Part shown: positions 10,493-23,300 of the stretch, piece by piece
Layout: each line of letters starts with the position of its first letter
Position numbering within the stretch: position 1 is the first letter of the stretch
Source: Purshia tridentata
Lineage: Eukaryota > Streptophyta > Magnoliopsida > Rosales > Rosaceae
Direction of reading: 5' to 3'
Assembly: GCA_003254885.1 (NCBI GenBank)
Contig: QANT01006197.1
Coordinates: 1-33,590, forward strand
Length of the DNA: 33,590 nt
Position numbers and translations under genes: made by a program
Notes under the pieces: model-generated
Seen by the model: the letters and a program-made list of their open reading frames with translations, nothing else
The model's database searches: none
What the model was told of the DNA's origin: nothing

Positions 10493-11494
10493 TATATAGT
10501 TAAAACCAAATTAGACATGAAAAATACTTATACATGTATGGGTAGTGAAATTATAGGTCTATATGTTCCATATTCAGTGGGACAAGTTGAGCCAAAATAT
10601 ATACTTGTACATATCTATACACACATATAGGTAGTGAAATTATTTGTACTACATGTAATATTCTTTTGTTCTATTCTATAACATGTTCTTTGAAAGCCTG
10701 ATTTTTTTTTTTTTCCTAGATGCCATAGAGTGAATATTTTAGTTTCTATCATAGCTAGGGAAATGATAGTGTTAATCAGATTATTGATAGTACCTACCAC
10801 TCCAAACATATATATATTATGGATCTTAATATAAATTTCCAAACATTTTTGAAAAATTTGGGCTGCAAAAGAGTTCGACCTTACCATTTAAGAATTTAGT
10901 TAGGCCTTAAAAAAAATAAAACAAAAAGCAAGCCAGTCCAAACCGACAATATTGGATTATTTAAGAGATTTTAACTTTTTAAGCTACCAAAATGGTTATG
11001 GTTTAACAAAGTTGGGGCCCAAAACCGAACTAAACCAAAGAATTTTGGGTATGCTCCAACCAAATGGTTCCACTTCTACACGTTCAATCAGTCAACCAAA
11101 GTGACGGTGCTTATCTTTCCACGTCAGCACACCAGCCTCATCCAGCTTTTGACTTTGGACACCGGGAAAGCCTATTTCATCGTATAAAACACCGGCACGT
11201 GCCTACTCTCCATTAGGAAATAGCAGTTACTCGCACGTACGGAGATCACTATATACTAACTGTAATTCCACAGAGGAAGCTGATAAGAGAGAGAGAGGCA
11301 GAACAGGAGCTCAAGCTTTCATCCCCGGAATGTTCCGATTTCCCAGATTCGAATATCTCCGATTTTTACGCTAACCGAACAGAGCTCGATCGTTTTTCCA
11401 AGCAAATTTCCATCGAAAAAGGGGAATAACAAAGAATTGATTGTTTTGATCATCTAGGGTTTGGGAAAAAGCAATCCATTATTTGTTAGTGGTC
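10493..11494 (+). promoter_or_regulatory. Polygalacturonase 3' region and promoter/5' UTR of the phosphatase gene
   Basis: From 10493 to about 11000 the DNA is AT-rich 3' flank. It contains a short direct repeat (GGTAGTGAAATTAT, at 10541 and 10630). The phosphatase promoter holds an ACGTCA-type motif near 11120, a TATAAAA at 11183-11189 and a CACGTG G-box at 11196-11201. A GAGA tract at 11285-11297 probably lies in the leader. The leader before the ATG at 11495 is long if transcription starts near 11215. Confidence 0.5.
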
Positions 11495-14400
11495 ATGCCG
11501 TACCTGGTTCGCGAGAATCTATTCATCGGCAACATCGGCGATGCAGCGGAGGTTCTCCAAAACGGTAGCACCAACATCACGCACATTCTGTCAGTTCTGA
11601 GTTCGGCCTCGATATCGTTTTTCTCGGAATGGCGGAAAGGGCTTACAATTCCGACAAAGGAAATCAAGAAGGTCTATGTTGGCGGGTCGGGCGGCGGCGG
11701 TTCGGGTTCGGAGGATGATTCTGGTGATGGGGCGAAGAGTGGTTTGGCTTCCGATAAGCTGTTGTACATGTTGGAATATGCAGGCAAGGATTTGAAGCTG
11801 GTGAGGATGGGGGTTCCACTCAGAGATATGGAGAGTGAAAATTTGTTGGATTATTTGGATGTGTGTTTGGATTTCATTGATAAGAGTAGAAAAGAAGGTT
11901 CTGTTTTGGTGCATTGCTTTGCTGGAGTGTCTAGAAGGTGCATATTATTTTCTCATTTTATCATTTTATCATTTTATCATTTTAATTTCTATTGTTTTCT
12001 TTAGTTTTTCGTTACCTATGCTTTCACTGTTTTCTTATCAATGGTTTTAATTAGCTTCATTCATAAAATTTTACTAGACAGGTTAAAAAAATTTTTATGT
12101 GCACCATTCAATTATATATGAACTATAATAACCGGACTATAAGGAACTAGGACTTCAATTTTGAAAACAAATATTATTCAAAATAGAGAAAAAATGAAAA
12201 TTTCCCACAATCATCCTATTGAAAAGCTATCATGGGATAAGTTTAAGCGTAACCAATGTGAGCTTAGCTGCATAAATGTCTGCACATTCATTCACCTCCA
12301 AAGTTACCACTGATGGAAATAGAAATGCGTGCATCATAAATCTTATGAAGAAGTGGATGGGAAATGCAAAATTAAAAAACTTCCGAGAGAAGTTACACAT
12401 CAAATTCATGTGATTTATAAAACCATTGAAACTTCTTTACCACTTCACTTGACCCTAAGTACTTGTTGAGCTTCACTACTGACGGATTTTAAAACTTGCA
12501 AAGAATTATTTAAACTACTAAGTTTGATAACTTTTCTATTTGCATGCAATTGCGGAAGTGATTATATTTTGTATGTTCTTATAAAAAAAATTATATTTTG
12601 GATGTTTCTTGCAATATCTAAACAATGCAAAACAATGTCCTTAGTTTCTGCTTTACAACTGACGTTTATCATCAGTAAAGGGAACTTATTAAAAATCTAT
12701 CAGTGTAAACAATATGACTGATTATTAGAAAAAATAAAATGTTATTGCTTTATAATGACCTCATAAAGTAAGTTCGCACTTAAAATTGAGTAAATCTAAT
12801 AAGACTAATATTATATATTGCGCAAATATCTTTGACTCATCTTTCAAATTCTAAGAAAAAGGAAGGACAGGTTTTTGAATTGCGTTCATGCATATTTTAT
12901 GGTTCATAACTTTGGATGTTTGCATGCATGCTTCTTTTATTTTAACTACGAAGTTATACTTGTATTTCATAAGTTGCAAAGCTTTTGTATCTATTCTTTA
13001 TTATATTTGCCAGTGTTCAATAAACTCAAGTGCATAAAGTAGGATAGCTTTTCTTTCTTAATTAGAATAATATCAGTCTTACCAACATATCAGAAATTGT
13101 CCGAACGGACCTATATTATATAGCTTTTCCAGTTTTCTGAATTGTCAAGTTTAAAGGGTTTACACCCTTCTCCACGTGTTCATTGCAGTGCAGCTATCAT
13201 TACAGCATATCTGATGAGGACAGAACATTTATCTCAAGAAGGTGTGAACAAAACATTGCTTGTTTTATGTATTGAGTCTCAAAATTGGTATATGATTAAT
13301 CCCAATAGCTGTTTTGTCAGATTTAGAAAGAAAGTAATTTTTGACAAGCTTATATAACTTTAAAAGAAAATTTGCTAAGAAATATTCAACAAAAAGGAGA
13401 GGGTAGGGTTGGTTAAAGATGCTTTTTTTGTGAAAAGAAGTGTGTTACAGATGCTTATTTGCTTGAGATTGTACTCTTTTTTTCTTTTACTCTTATGCTA
13501 TATGAATAGCTGTTTTATATGATATAGATTATAAGTAATTTTTGATAATCTTCTTATATTATTTTATAACAAAAAAAATTCCTAAGCAATTAAATTCAAT
13601 TGTTGGGAAGAAAGGGGGGGGGGGGNGGGGGGGGGAGAGAGAGAGAGAGAGAGAATCTTATATAACTTTAAGTAGTGTTAACAAGCTTATATAACTTTAA
13701 AGAAAAAGAAAATTTGCTTCAGTAATTGAACAAAAAGGAGAGGGAGTGTGGGTTAGAAGAGCTTAATTGCTTCAGTATTTATCCCTTTTTTCCTCTTATA
13801 CATTCCTGCAGATGCACTAGGATCCCTGCGGCAAAGCTGTGAGACTGTTTGCCCCAATGATGGTTTTCTAGATCAGGTAATGCAATACACTACTATATCA
13901 CTTTTATGTACAAAATAACATTACTTGCTTCTAATCTTAAAATTTTTATTCCATTTCAGTTAAAAATGTTTGAGGAAATGGGCTTCAAGGTTGATCATGC
14001 CAGCCCCATATATAAGTGTTTCCGCCTGAAAGTATTGGGTACGATTTTTTCTTCTCCAACTCCCTCCCCCATACCCAGCACTCTTAATTCCCAATTTCCC
14101 ACTTGAGTTTCTGAGTTGAGGGATATTGATTAATATATCATGCTTTTCAGTTTGTCAAAGTTTGGTAGTATATGAGCTTATGAAAGTGTTCCATGGGACT
14201 TAGAGACTACACTAAAATTCTTATGCTGTCGACTAACAAGCATTGTTGTTTATAGGCTTTTATTTAGTCTCATGTTATAGTTATTTTAAAGAATTTATTA
14301 AGAAGGTATCCTAATTCTTATGATATACTTATTTAAAAAAGAAAAAAAAAATCTGTTGAGCACTGGCTTGCCTAATTGGTCACATGCGCATTGAAGTAAG

Positions 14401-16221
14401 ACTGCTAATGGGTCAAGCCAAGTATTTTGAACAATTGAAAGAAATATATTACAAGAATGACCCATGAGACATTTTTCTAGCATCAAGGGGTAGTTCAGCA
14501 GAATTTTAGCTTTATTATTTATAGGTTAAAGAAAATAATTCAAGAGAAGTGAGTCAAGTTTTTTCAGCTGATCAAACCTGGAAGTGGGATGCTTGGAATT
14601 CCCCAGCTGGTTGGGTGGTTATTGCTCACTGAATGTCTTTTCCAGAAGTGGGATGGTTGGAATTATTTTGGATTGAGCATGAAATGGACAATTGTAATTT
14701 TTTTTTTTTGGGTACATTTTTGGTGGATGAATTTTTTTTTTTTTTTTCAGTCATATCTACCAGACTACCATGAATTGTTTTTTGTTAGAATTGTGTTCCA
14801 CAAGGGCTACAAGGTTATCGATACCATTTTTATATTGTACAAATAGGCGAACATAATTTGGTGGATGTTGTAGTCCAAGTTTCTTAGAAGGAAACACCTC
14901 TTTTGGATACTATTGGAAGATACTTTTGAGGTTCTCAAGGGAGCTCAAAGCCAAGGCCAATTTTAATAATAATCCAAAAGGAAGAAAGATTCTCTACAAG
15001 ATAGTTTTAATATCTATTTATAAAATGACATAAACCCTAATAATATACTTGAATTCTAGCCCTTCAAATAAAAATAATTTCAACTGTCAAATTAGCTTAG
15101 GAAAACTAACATTAAAAGGACTCACAAAGCCTAATTAACTTACCCAGCCAAAAGAAAAACCCTAATTAACTTGTTAGAACTGATACAACCGTACCTATGC
15201 TCCTCTACCCTGAGTGACATTTTGGCATAAGTAAAAGAAATGCATACTGGAACAGGGATGGAATAGCAACTACATGGTAATATTCTTGTGTTTATTTACT
15301 GCTTGAAAAATAATTTGGCTCAGCACATGGGACATTTTATCCCACTCTTTGCTCATTTTAAGTGGTAGTTCTTAATATTAGTGGCAAATGTCAAGTCTGT
15401 TTGACTGCAATTAAAGAATTTTTTGCCATCCTTTCAGGTGAATCATACTATCGTGGGGAGAAAATAGATAGTTCTAAATTTGGGGCTGATCCCGGGTTGC
15501 CTAGCGCAGTTTCCTCTGAAGTAGAAGCAGCTCCAAATGGAGGTAAAACTGGTACACCTGCGTACCGCTGCAAGAAATGCCGAAGAGTTGTTGCATTGCA
15601 GGACAATGTTGTGGATCACATGCCAGGTGAGGGTGAGACATCTTTCCAGTGGCGCAAGCGAAGAAGTAGCAACGCATATAATAAGTCAGAGGATTCTGAA
15701 TGTTCATCCATTTTTGTTGAGCCTCTAAAGTGGATGACAGCAGGTAAAGTTACATCTTTCAATTCCTTATTTACAGACCTTTTGTTCTTTAGATTTTGTT
15801 TTATTCTTTTGTACATTTCTATAGACTTGGATGATGAGTACTGTGGCATAAGTTTAGCTTGCCTATTATATGATCAAATTGTTACATGAATTTTCATAGC
15901 AACCATAAATGGATTTTTCTTACTGTCAAATTGTTCCAGTATGCTGACAAATTCATGGATGTTTCTGTCAATCCACATCCTCATTAATGTAATCATTCTT
16001 TCAATGTGATTTGGCATAGAAACACCAAATAATTTAATCTTTCATAGCTGTTCTCTCATTACCCAGTTGAAGAAGGTGCAGTCGAGGGCAAGTTATCCTG
16101 TGTACATTGTGAAGCTCGCTTGGGTTACTTCAATTGGTCAGGCATCCAATGCAGTTGTGGGAGCTGGATCACCCCCGCCTTCCAGCTCCATAAAAGCCGT
16201 GTGGACATCAGCACCATCTAA
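11495..16221 (+). CDS. YVH1/DUSP12-type dual-specificity phosphatase with C-terminal zinc-binding domain
   Basis: The family removes phosphate from Ser/Thr/Tyr. Yeast YVH1 also drives release of Mrt4 from pre-60S ribosomes, a role resting on its zinc domain. The exons are 11495-11937, 13189-13241, 13812-13876, 13960-14038, 15438-15743 and 16067-16221 (366 residues). The N-terminal phosphatase domain has the probable general acid Asp111 (RDMESENLL) and the signature HCFAGVSRS with Cys141 and Arg147 (CX5R). The C-terminal domain has the Cys/His ligands C258xxC261, H274, C302, C327xxC330, C344xC346 and the diagnostic GYFNWSGIQCSCGSWITPAFQLHKSRVD stretch (335-362), close to human DUSP12. Residues 63-86 are a Gly/Ser/Asp-rich insert inside the phosphatase domain. 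Intron 1 (1251 bp) splits the Ser codon right after catalytic Arg147. The gene is convergent with the UBAC2-like gene. Confidence 0.95.
13318..13775. repeat. Degenerate repeats, poly-G and GA microsatellite in phosphatase intron 2
   Basis: Diverged copies of an AT-rich unit begin near 13320, 13522 and 13664. Two of them share a CAAGCTTATATAACTTTAAA core at 13346 and 13682, and both run into a matching AACAAAAAGGAGAGGG. Between them lies a run of about 22 G with an N at 13626, followed by a GA microsatellite at 13634-13654. The N marks unresolved homopolymer length. Confidence 0.6.
14039..15437 (+). other. Long intron 4 of the phosphatase gene
   Basis: This intron of about 1.4 kb joins GTACG (donor) to CTTTCAG (acceptor). 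It holds poly-T runs near 14700 and 14735 and a short direct repeat AGAAGTGGGATGGTTGGAATT-like at 14580 and 14644. The open frame at 14589-14846 is low complexity and is not treated as a gene. Confidence 0.6.
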
Positions 16222-17302
16222 TATCTATCAAGGCAAAGCCCAAGTTGAGCCCCCATGAAGAGCTGGGTCCAATACCTCAATTATTAAAGTCTCAAAATAC
16301 TATTTGACTAGGTGTAGAATTTCGACAATCAGCAGCCATAGAAGAAAAGGAGGTTAAGTATATGAAGATTTTGCGTACTGTGTACCCAGGACAAAACTGA
16401 GCAGCTGCAGCTAGACAAATACTGCCTTGATATGTGATTTATAAAATTTGGGTGTTCTTTGTTCCTTCCAATGCGAATTAGTTTTGGTGACTGAATATTT
16501 TCTGTCATGGAGGTGTATTTGGTATGAATTTATATGATTATAAAATTTGAGTCATTATCGAGATTACATTATATTCTGGAGAAGAGCCCATTATGAGACT
16601 CCAGTTTTGCTACATGAAATATGTTACAACTTACAGGAATGCAAACTAGACTGAATTGCATTATGCTTCCATGGGTCTTGATTCGTTTTGTTTACCCTGC
16701 AAATGTTTATTTGATCGTTTAACTAGTCCTGACCACAGCTCACAAGTCCCAGTTTTCCTGTTGTTTTGTTGTTAGGAAAATATTGCCCTTGTTAGGTTAT
16801 GATAAATGAAATTCTGGTAAAGTCTTCTTGTATAAAATTTGGGTACACCGTACATCTAAGAAAAGTGACTCGTACAAACTGATGGCCAAGGAAAAGAGCA
16901 AAAACCAAACAACACAAAAATGGGGAGTTCAATATATTTTAACAGTCCGAATGCAATAAATTGCAACTGTACATCTCTGGTTTCTTTCAAAGAGAATATG
17001 CATGCTTCCAATATGATGCAAACAATTCTACAGCCTCCTACTTTTGCACCAAAGGTGTATGAATACAGAATACATATCCTGAACGCGATAGCTACAAGGA
17101 AAAATAAACAGAGAAAATTAAATATAACAGAAATCCTTGAGAATGATACAGTAAATATGCCTTGAGGATTTCTGGATGCATATCATCAATTCCAGTCCTC
17201 TGCATGTGCAAATTTGTTTCGTCCCCCTGATATACGGACGAATTTCCATTCCTGAATTCGAAAAAAATTCAGGTTTGTCTCGACAGAACTGTAGTTGAGG
17301 AA
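16222..17302. other. Shared 3' flank between the convergent phosphatase and UBAC2-like genes
   Basis: 1081 bp separate the two stop codons. The left part is presumably the phosphatase 3' UTR and the right part the UBAC2-like 3' UTR. No gene is recognised. The small open frame at 16920-17165 has no features. Confidence 0.6.
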
Positions 17303-20300
17303 TCAGTGAGCCTGTGCTTCTAGAAGGATGTTTGTGGCCACATTGACGTCATTTCTAGCCTGCACCAGTGCTTGTCTGGCAGAGTTCCGATCAAAGCCCA
17401 TAGAAACCAGAGTAGCAATGGAGTCCTCCGTTGGCTCTGTAGCAGACGGTATGGAAGAAGGATAATTTCTCTGATACCAAAAAGAGGAAATTGATGATGT
17501 CACATGAAAATGAAAACCATAACAGAAATTAACATATTGCATAGTATTATAGTAAAAGAGTACTACATTTCTGCAACCAAAATGAAGTCCCTAAAGCTTA
17601 TCCATTATAAATTACTTCAGGAATAAATAAATGCACTCATATGCATTCATTTCAACTTTTGAAAACTATTTTCGTACAAATATTAGTCCCTTGTTAGCTT
17701 CTTTTTTTTTTTTTTTTTTTTTTCTTTTTAATAGAAAAAGAAGAAAAAGAAAGGCATTTAAATATGCCCCTTCTAACCATTCCGTGCGTTTGTTTTCATT
17801 AAAGAAAAAAAAACTCTCAAATAATATGAACAAAGATAACTGAAGCCTTAGAATCCAATATTAATTTACCATTACAACTAAGCCTTTATCCATTTGGAGA
17901 AGAAAAAAAAATAAAAAATGGAGAATTTACATGTCATTTTTTCCAAATTATGTAATTTATTCCAAATTACTTGAGGGTGGGTCTTAACATTACTACTTTC
18001 GTGCCATTCATAATTTCCATGACATCCTCAATAAACATGCTAGTACTACTCCTAACTATTTAATTATTATTTCCCTAAAACAGATTACTCTTCTCCACTT
18101 GTATGTCTTCATTGTACATTACTGGAACCATTATACAACTCCTCTCATCACCTATTTGATTAGTGCCGTCCACCTGAACAAATTATTTCATCCCTACTTC
18201 TATCTATTTTCTTACTACCATTAATCTATCTTAACACATACACCTATACTACCCTCTATTTGTCTACATGTTATTAGTTGTCCAACATTCGATATGATAG
18301 GAAACAGCTAGCCTTGTACTAGTCCATAAAAGTTTCCCTAACTTATAAGTTTTATATGTACCTCTAATTGTACAAAACCCCACGCTAACTTCTCTCATTC
18401 ACTGCTATAAACCCATGAGCAACATTCTAGTCCCTGTCTCCAGTTTGACAAAACTTGCATTTTATTTTGCTCAGTCTTAGTTCTGCATTGTATACACCAT
18501 TTACCAAACATGTTCTTCCCATAGTGTTAATATGTTGACAGCTAGCCCTCGTATTTCACATAGAATAGATAAGATTCAGTCAGGTGTCCATCTATGTTAT
18601 CTGCAATTGTGAAAATTTATATGTACAGAAGTAAATGGCAGTTCCAATGCATAGAGGGGGAAAAGAAAATTCTTGCCTCCACTTGCCGAGCTGTGAATGA
18701 TGGTACATTTCCTGCAACATTTCTAGTAGGTGCTACTGGCGGACTCCCCATGGATGGCAAAGAAAGCCGCGAAAAGAAAGAACTAATGAATTCTGGGAAC
18801 TGAAATAAGAAAGACAACCATTATTACATAAATTAACTAAGAATCTCTCAGTTGAAAAATAAGCAACTAAATTGACCTTTAAATGCAAGAACTTAAAGTA
18901 AAGAATATAAGAAAAAGTATACTCATTAGGCACTATGCCCTAATAGAAATTTCTTCCACTAAGAAGAAATTAGCGCAGGTAACTCAACAGAACAGGTGCC
19001 CAAATCATATTCCAAAATTACATGCATGCAGACAGACAAACACATGACACATGCATGTGCAAAGGCACGCATGCAAGCATGCATCTCTTAACAGAGTATA
19101 AAGTCTACAAAGATTGTTTGACTAAGTTATAATGCGTAGAATCTATTGTAATAAAAAAGCAGCAAAATTAATGCTGGCTGAAAGTGCAGTGGGATCTGTA
19201 AATCATATGTAACCCCAAAATATATGCATAGATGCATGCATAATTTATGTCCAGTCACTGGAAAAGCAACCATATTTCACACTAAGAAAGCCAAAATTTA
19301 GTAGCCACCTTTAGAATATGACTGATCAAACCCCCTTTATTCAGGAAAAGAATTTATCTTGAATGACAGTTCACATAAGTTATGATTTCCTTTTCTATTA
19401 CAAGGCATAATCATACTATTATATATCTCAGATAGCTCACAGCAGTGAGAAAAGCATTATGATCTGTTTGAACAGAATGCCAAGCTATCAGCTACATCTT
19501 GAAATACAATGCATGAAGAAAAAAAAAGGTATATAAACACTGTTTTTTTTTTTCTTTTTGATAAGTGAACCTCAACATATTTATATATTGTGACTTTAAA
19601 ACAATTTTTCCTTTCAAATATCTGATTGAAAAATAACCTTTGCTTTGCGGATACAGAAAACATTCAGATGATATAAGGAACCACAAAGGATGCCACATAT
19701 CCCTGGTAAGAGCGATCTTTTCCAGGATGATAAAAGAAGCTGCAAGAGAGAAACCAAAATTAGACTATAGTGTCTGAGGGAAAATAGAGCAGCTATGCAT
19801 ACAGTGCTGCATAGATGGTTAGAAGGTATGCATTGATTGCACACTTTTTACCTGAAGACCAGCTAGATATATGAAAGACTTATCCGAGAAACGCACACCA
19901 AATACACGAAAACGCGTTGAAACTGGAATGTCAAAAAAAAAGGGTACAAAAGATGCAAATATAAGACCATAAGGCCCTGAGGTCACTAGGTTTACTGCAG
20001 GATCTGCAAAAGACAAGCAAATTTGATGCCAACTTTATCAGTGCAATACACAGCTTAAAAAAAAATAAAAACAAAAACCGAAGACCTTAAAATGAAACAG
20101 CCTGCAATACAATATTTGAACCATACAGTTTTTCCTTAAATTGCATACAAATATGAGTAACCTCTGGTATGAGAAATCTACATCATAAAAAAATGAAACT
20201 TGGCACCACTAGAAGGGCCAGTTCAGCTAATCAACCACACCAATAGGATACAATTGACATTTCATCAAGCACCCAATGATGCTGCCACGGCCAATGTCAA

Positions 20301-23300
20301 GATGCCATGATATCCAGAGTTGCATTCACTCACGTGGGAGAAAAGAAGATGACAACCATCTATTCATCCAGTATACAATGCTCTGTAAAATATTAAAGAT
20401 TCCTTTTTTCTTATTTGGAAAACTGCAAAAGGAGGTGAGGTTTGGCAAATCAAAAAACAAAGCAGCCCCAAAAGATCTTTGGTTGGAAGTTGTAGGCAGG
20501 TTTTCATTAGGAGGGATTAAGATTTCTGATTCCACATACCACAATAAATATCAGACAACATGATGGGGAACAAGGGGGTTAAGGAGTGAACTAGCCACAT
20601 GAATGTAGCCACTGCTCCGCTATTGCTATTATATAACGAAAGAGGAGGTATCTTACTAGGCCTTGCTAGAATCATGCTTTCACAAATGATTATCTACTTT
20701 ATTAGGGAAAATGCTTGACATTTCCAAAAAAATCAAGGTACGGTCATGCGAAAATATAGAAGTGCATGCAAGAAAACAAGGTAACTAAGAACCAGAAGCA
20801 TAGTCAGGCCCAAAAAAGAAAAAAAAAAAAAAAAGAGCCAGAGGAATTGAGGCAGGTAAAAAAATAACATTTGAAATGAAACATAATTTTACAAATAGAA
20901 AGAGTGTGAAATAGAACTAAAAAAGTAATCCACACCTTTAAGAAGTGCTAGAGCAAGGACCTCAAAGAGTAATGATACGGTCGCAGAGTACAAGATAAAC
21001 ACCTGCACAACCAAGGTAGACTAATTGTTAAAAGTGAAATCAATATATAAGAGCAAAAAAAAAATTTTACATTCTCCATCATATTTTATATTGGATGAAC
21101 GTTGAAAGTATGACAATATCAGACTTAATGAAAGGAACATCAGTCCCCAATGGAGGATTTTTCCCTGTTTAAGTGGTTAACCACACAATAGGATGGTTTC
21201 TTTGGCCAATAAAACAAGGGATGCATACAATCTATAGATACAGATAATCATAGCCATGTGCTGCATTCCCGACCCTTAGAAGAGTAGGCTACAATCAAAT
21301 GCCAAGATGACATTTTATTAAAGCACCATCAACTCATCAAGGATCCACCTTTTCTAGAACTGATCAATGACTCTTTTAAAATGGTTTTTCTAACATAACC
21401 AATGATTCATATACCAAACAAAAAAAATCAGAAATCCTAGAACCACTACTAATAAGCTGCTAAATATTAGAATTCGTTTCACCCAGCCACCAAACAGTGT
21501 GAATCAACCATGATTTTTGAAGGACTCTTAAGTTTTTATAGATAGTGGCTTTTTTTCACTTACGTAAAATAGGTTTATTTTGAGTAAGTGTTAGGATTTT
21601 CCTCTCCATTCATTGGCACCACTAGGGAGAAACAAGTGAACATCCAACTTCCCAGCCATCCAACCATAGCCACCAGAATAAAAATTGGGTAGGAAAAACA
21701 ACAGGGAGATGGGGAAAAATAGATGGGAAAAAAAAATGTGTGGCTTTTTTTCTTTTGTAAAATAGGCTCATTTTGATTAAGTGTTAGGATTTTCCCCTCC
21801 ATCCACTGGAACCACTACGGGAAAACAAGTGAACGTCCAAAGTCCCAACCATCCAAAAGCCACCAGCATTAAACAATTGAACAAGTAGCAAGAATTAAAA
21901 ATAAATAAATAAAAAACAATAGAAAATGTAAAGAATTTTGACAGGTCAGAAAGCAATATTTTAGAAGAAAAAATCATTTAATTTTACCATACCAGGAATC
22001 CCACCCCCTGAAATTCAATTACTGTAAGTTACTACCCATCTAGTAGTAATTGAAGTAATTCCATTTCTAATTTCTGTTCATTAACTTCAGAGATTATACG
22101 GGTATTTGGACAACTGTAGGGCGGGGCACTTGACAAAATGGGAGCACACTGAGCAAGAACGAGAAATTTTTCCCGCTCCACTTTATTAAAAGCAAGGACC
22201 ACTACAGGAGGTCAAAGCAAGGTAGCTTGCTACTTAGTGCTTAGTAAACCATATTCAGAAACTTAAGTAAAACAAAGCTATTCCATAAAAACATAATTGA
22301 TAGTCTTTAAAAACAGAGATAGCAGCAACCAGAGGTGGTGATAGTGCATTGATAATTTGATGTTGGTACTTGCGGTTGTAGCATGGCATGTGTGGAAGTG
22401 GAGATTATAATAGTTCCAATATAAAATGTAGTTGGTTGGCAACAGGACTGTTGTTGGCAGGTATTTTGCATTATTTTGATAGTATGGATGGAACTATGAT
22501 GAATAATGGCAGCAAAGGTGGCAATGAGGTGTATGGTACTTCTGGTATGAGCACCAGTGATGACAGACAGTGGTAGTATTGATGGGCCTATGGAAGACAG
22601 AATGTTACATGTTACAATGCAGTTAGGCAGAATGGAAAAAAATGGAAAAAAAATGGAAAGAAATGTTAGTGGAAGCAGGGCCACATTACTTTTGAATGGT
22701 GATATTGACAGTCTTAGTGGATTCCAAGGGGTGAAAAAGTGGTACAACAATTGCAGTAGAGGCACTATCCCTGTTGTGGTGTAGTATAAACTGTCAAGTC
22801 AAAGCGCAGTTCTTCAAAACTTCCTTTTCTTTGTTGTTTCATTAATAATTTAATAGTTCATAGCCAGATTATAGTGAAAGTGGTGCACTTGGAACTGTTG
22901 TGGCAATGCTAATAGTGGTAATGTTGATACTTAATAGTGCCCTTGGCATTCGTTGTTTCTTAAAAGCTTCCTTTACTTTTTTGTTACTCAAAATAATTTT
23001 TTCAAAATGCCTCTCTCTCTCTCTCTCTCTCTCAAACAAGAAAAATAATTGACTAAGAAGCAGTCATACAGGCTTTATATGCCCTTCACAAAAGTCCAAA
23101 CATACCCTACAATTTTTCTGATGAAATTCTTAAAGATTTGCAATACCATGACAAGACAGTAAGTATGGCACCCAGTTTTACACTTTTGTTTAGGCACAAG
23201 ATATTTGTGATATAACATCTAAAAACGGTTTTCTAAACAAGGCATCATTTTAACCAAAAATACAAATAAATAAGGCATCGAAGCAGAAGTCATGAATATT

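Noticed and set aside
14589..14846. 85-codon open frame in phosphatase intron 4
   Set aside because: Phe/Trp-rich translation driven by poly-T runs, inside an intron.
22307..22765. 152-codon minus-strand open frame as a gene nested in an intron
   Set aside because: The translation is low complexity, rich in Thr/Ile/Ser, with no recognisable domain and no splice or promoter support. The openness follows from base composition.
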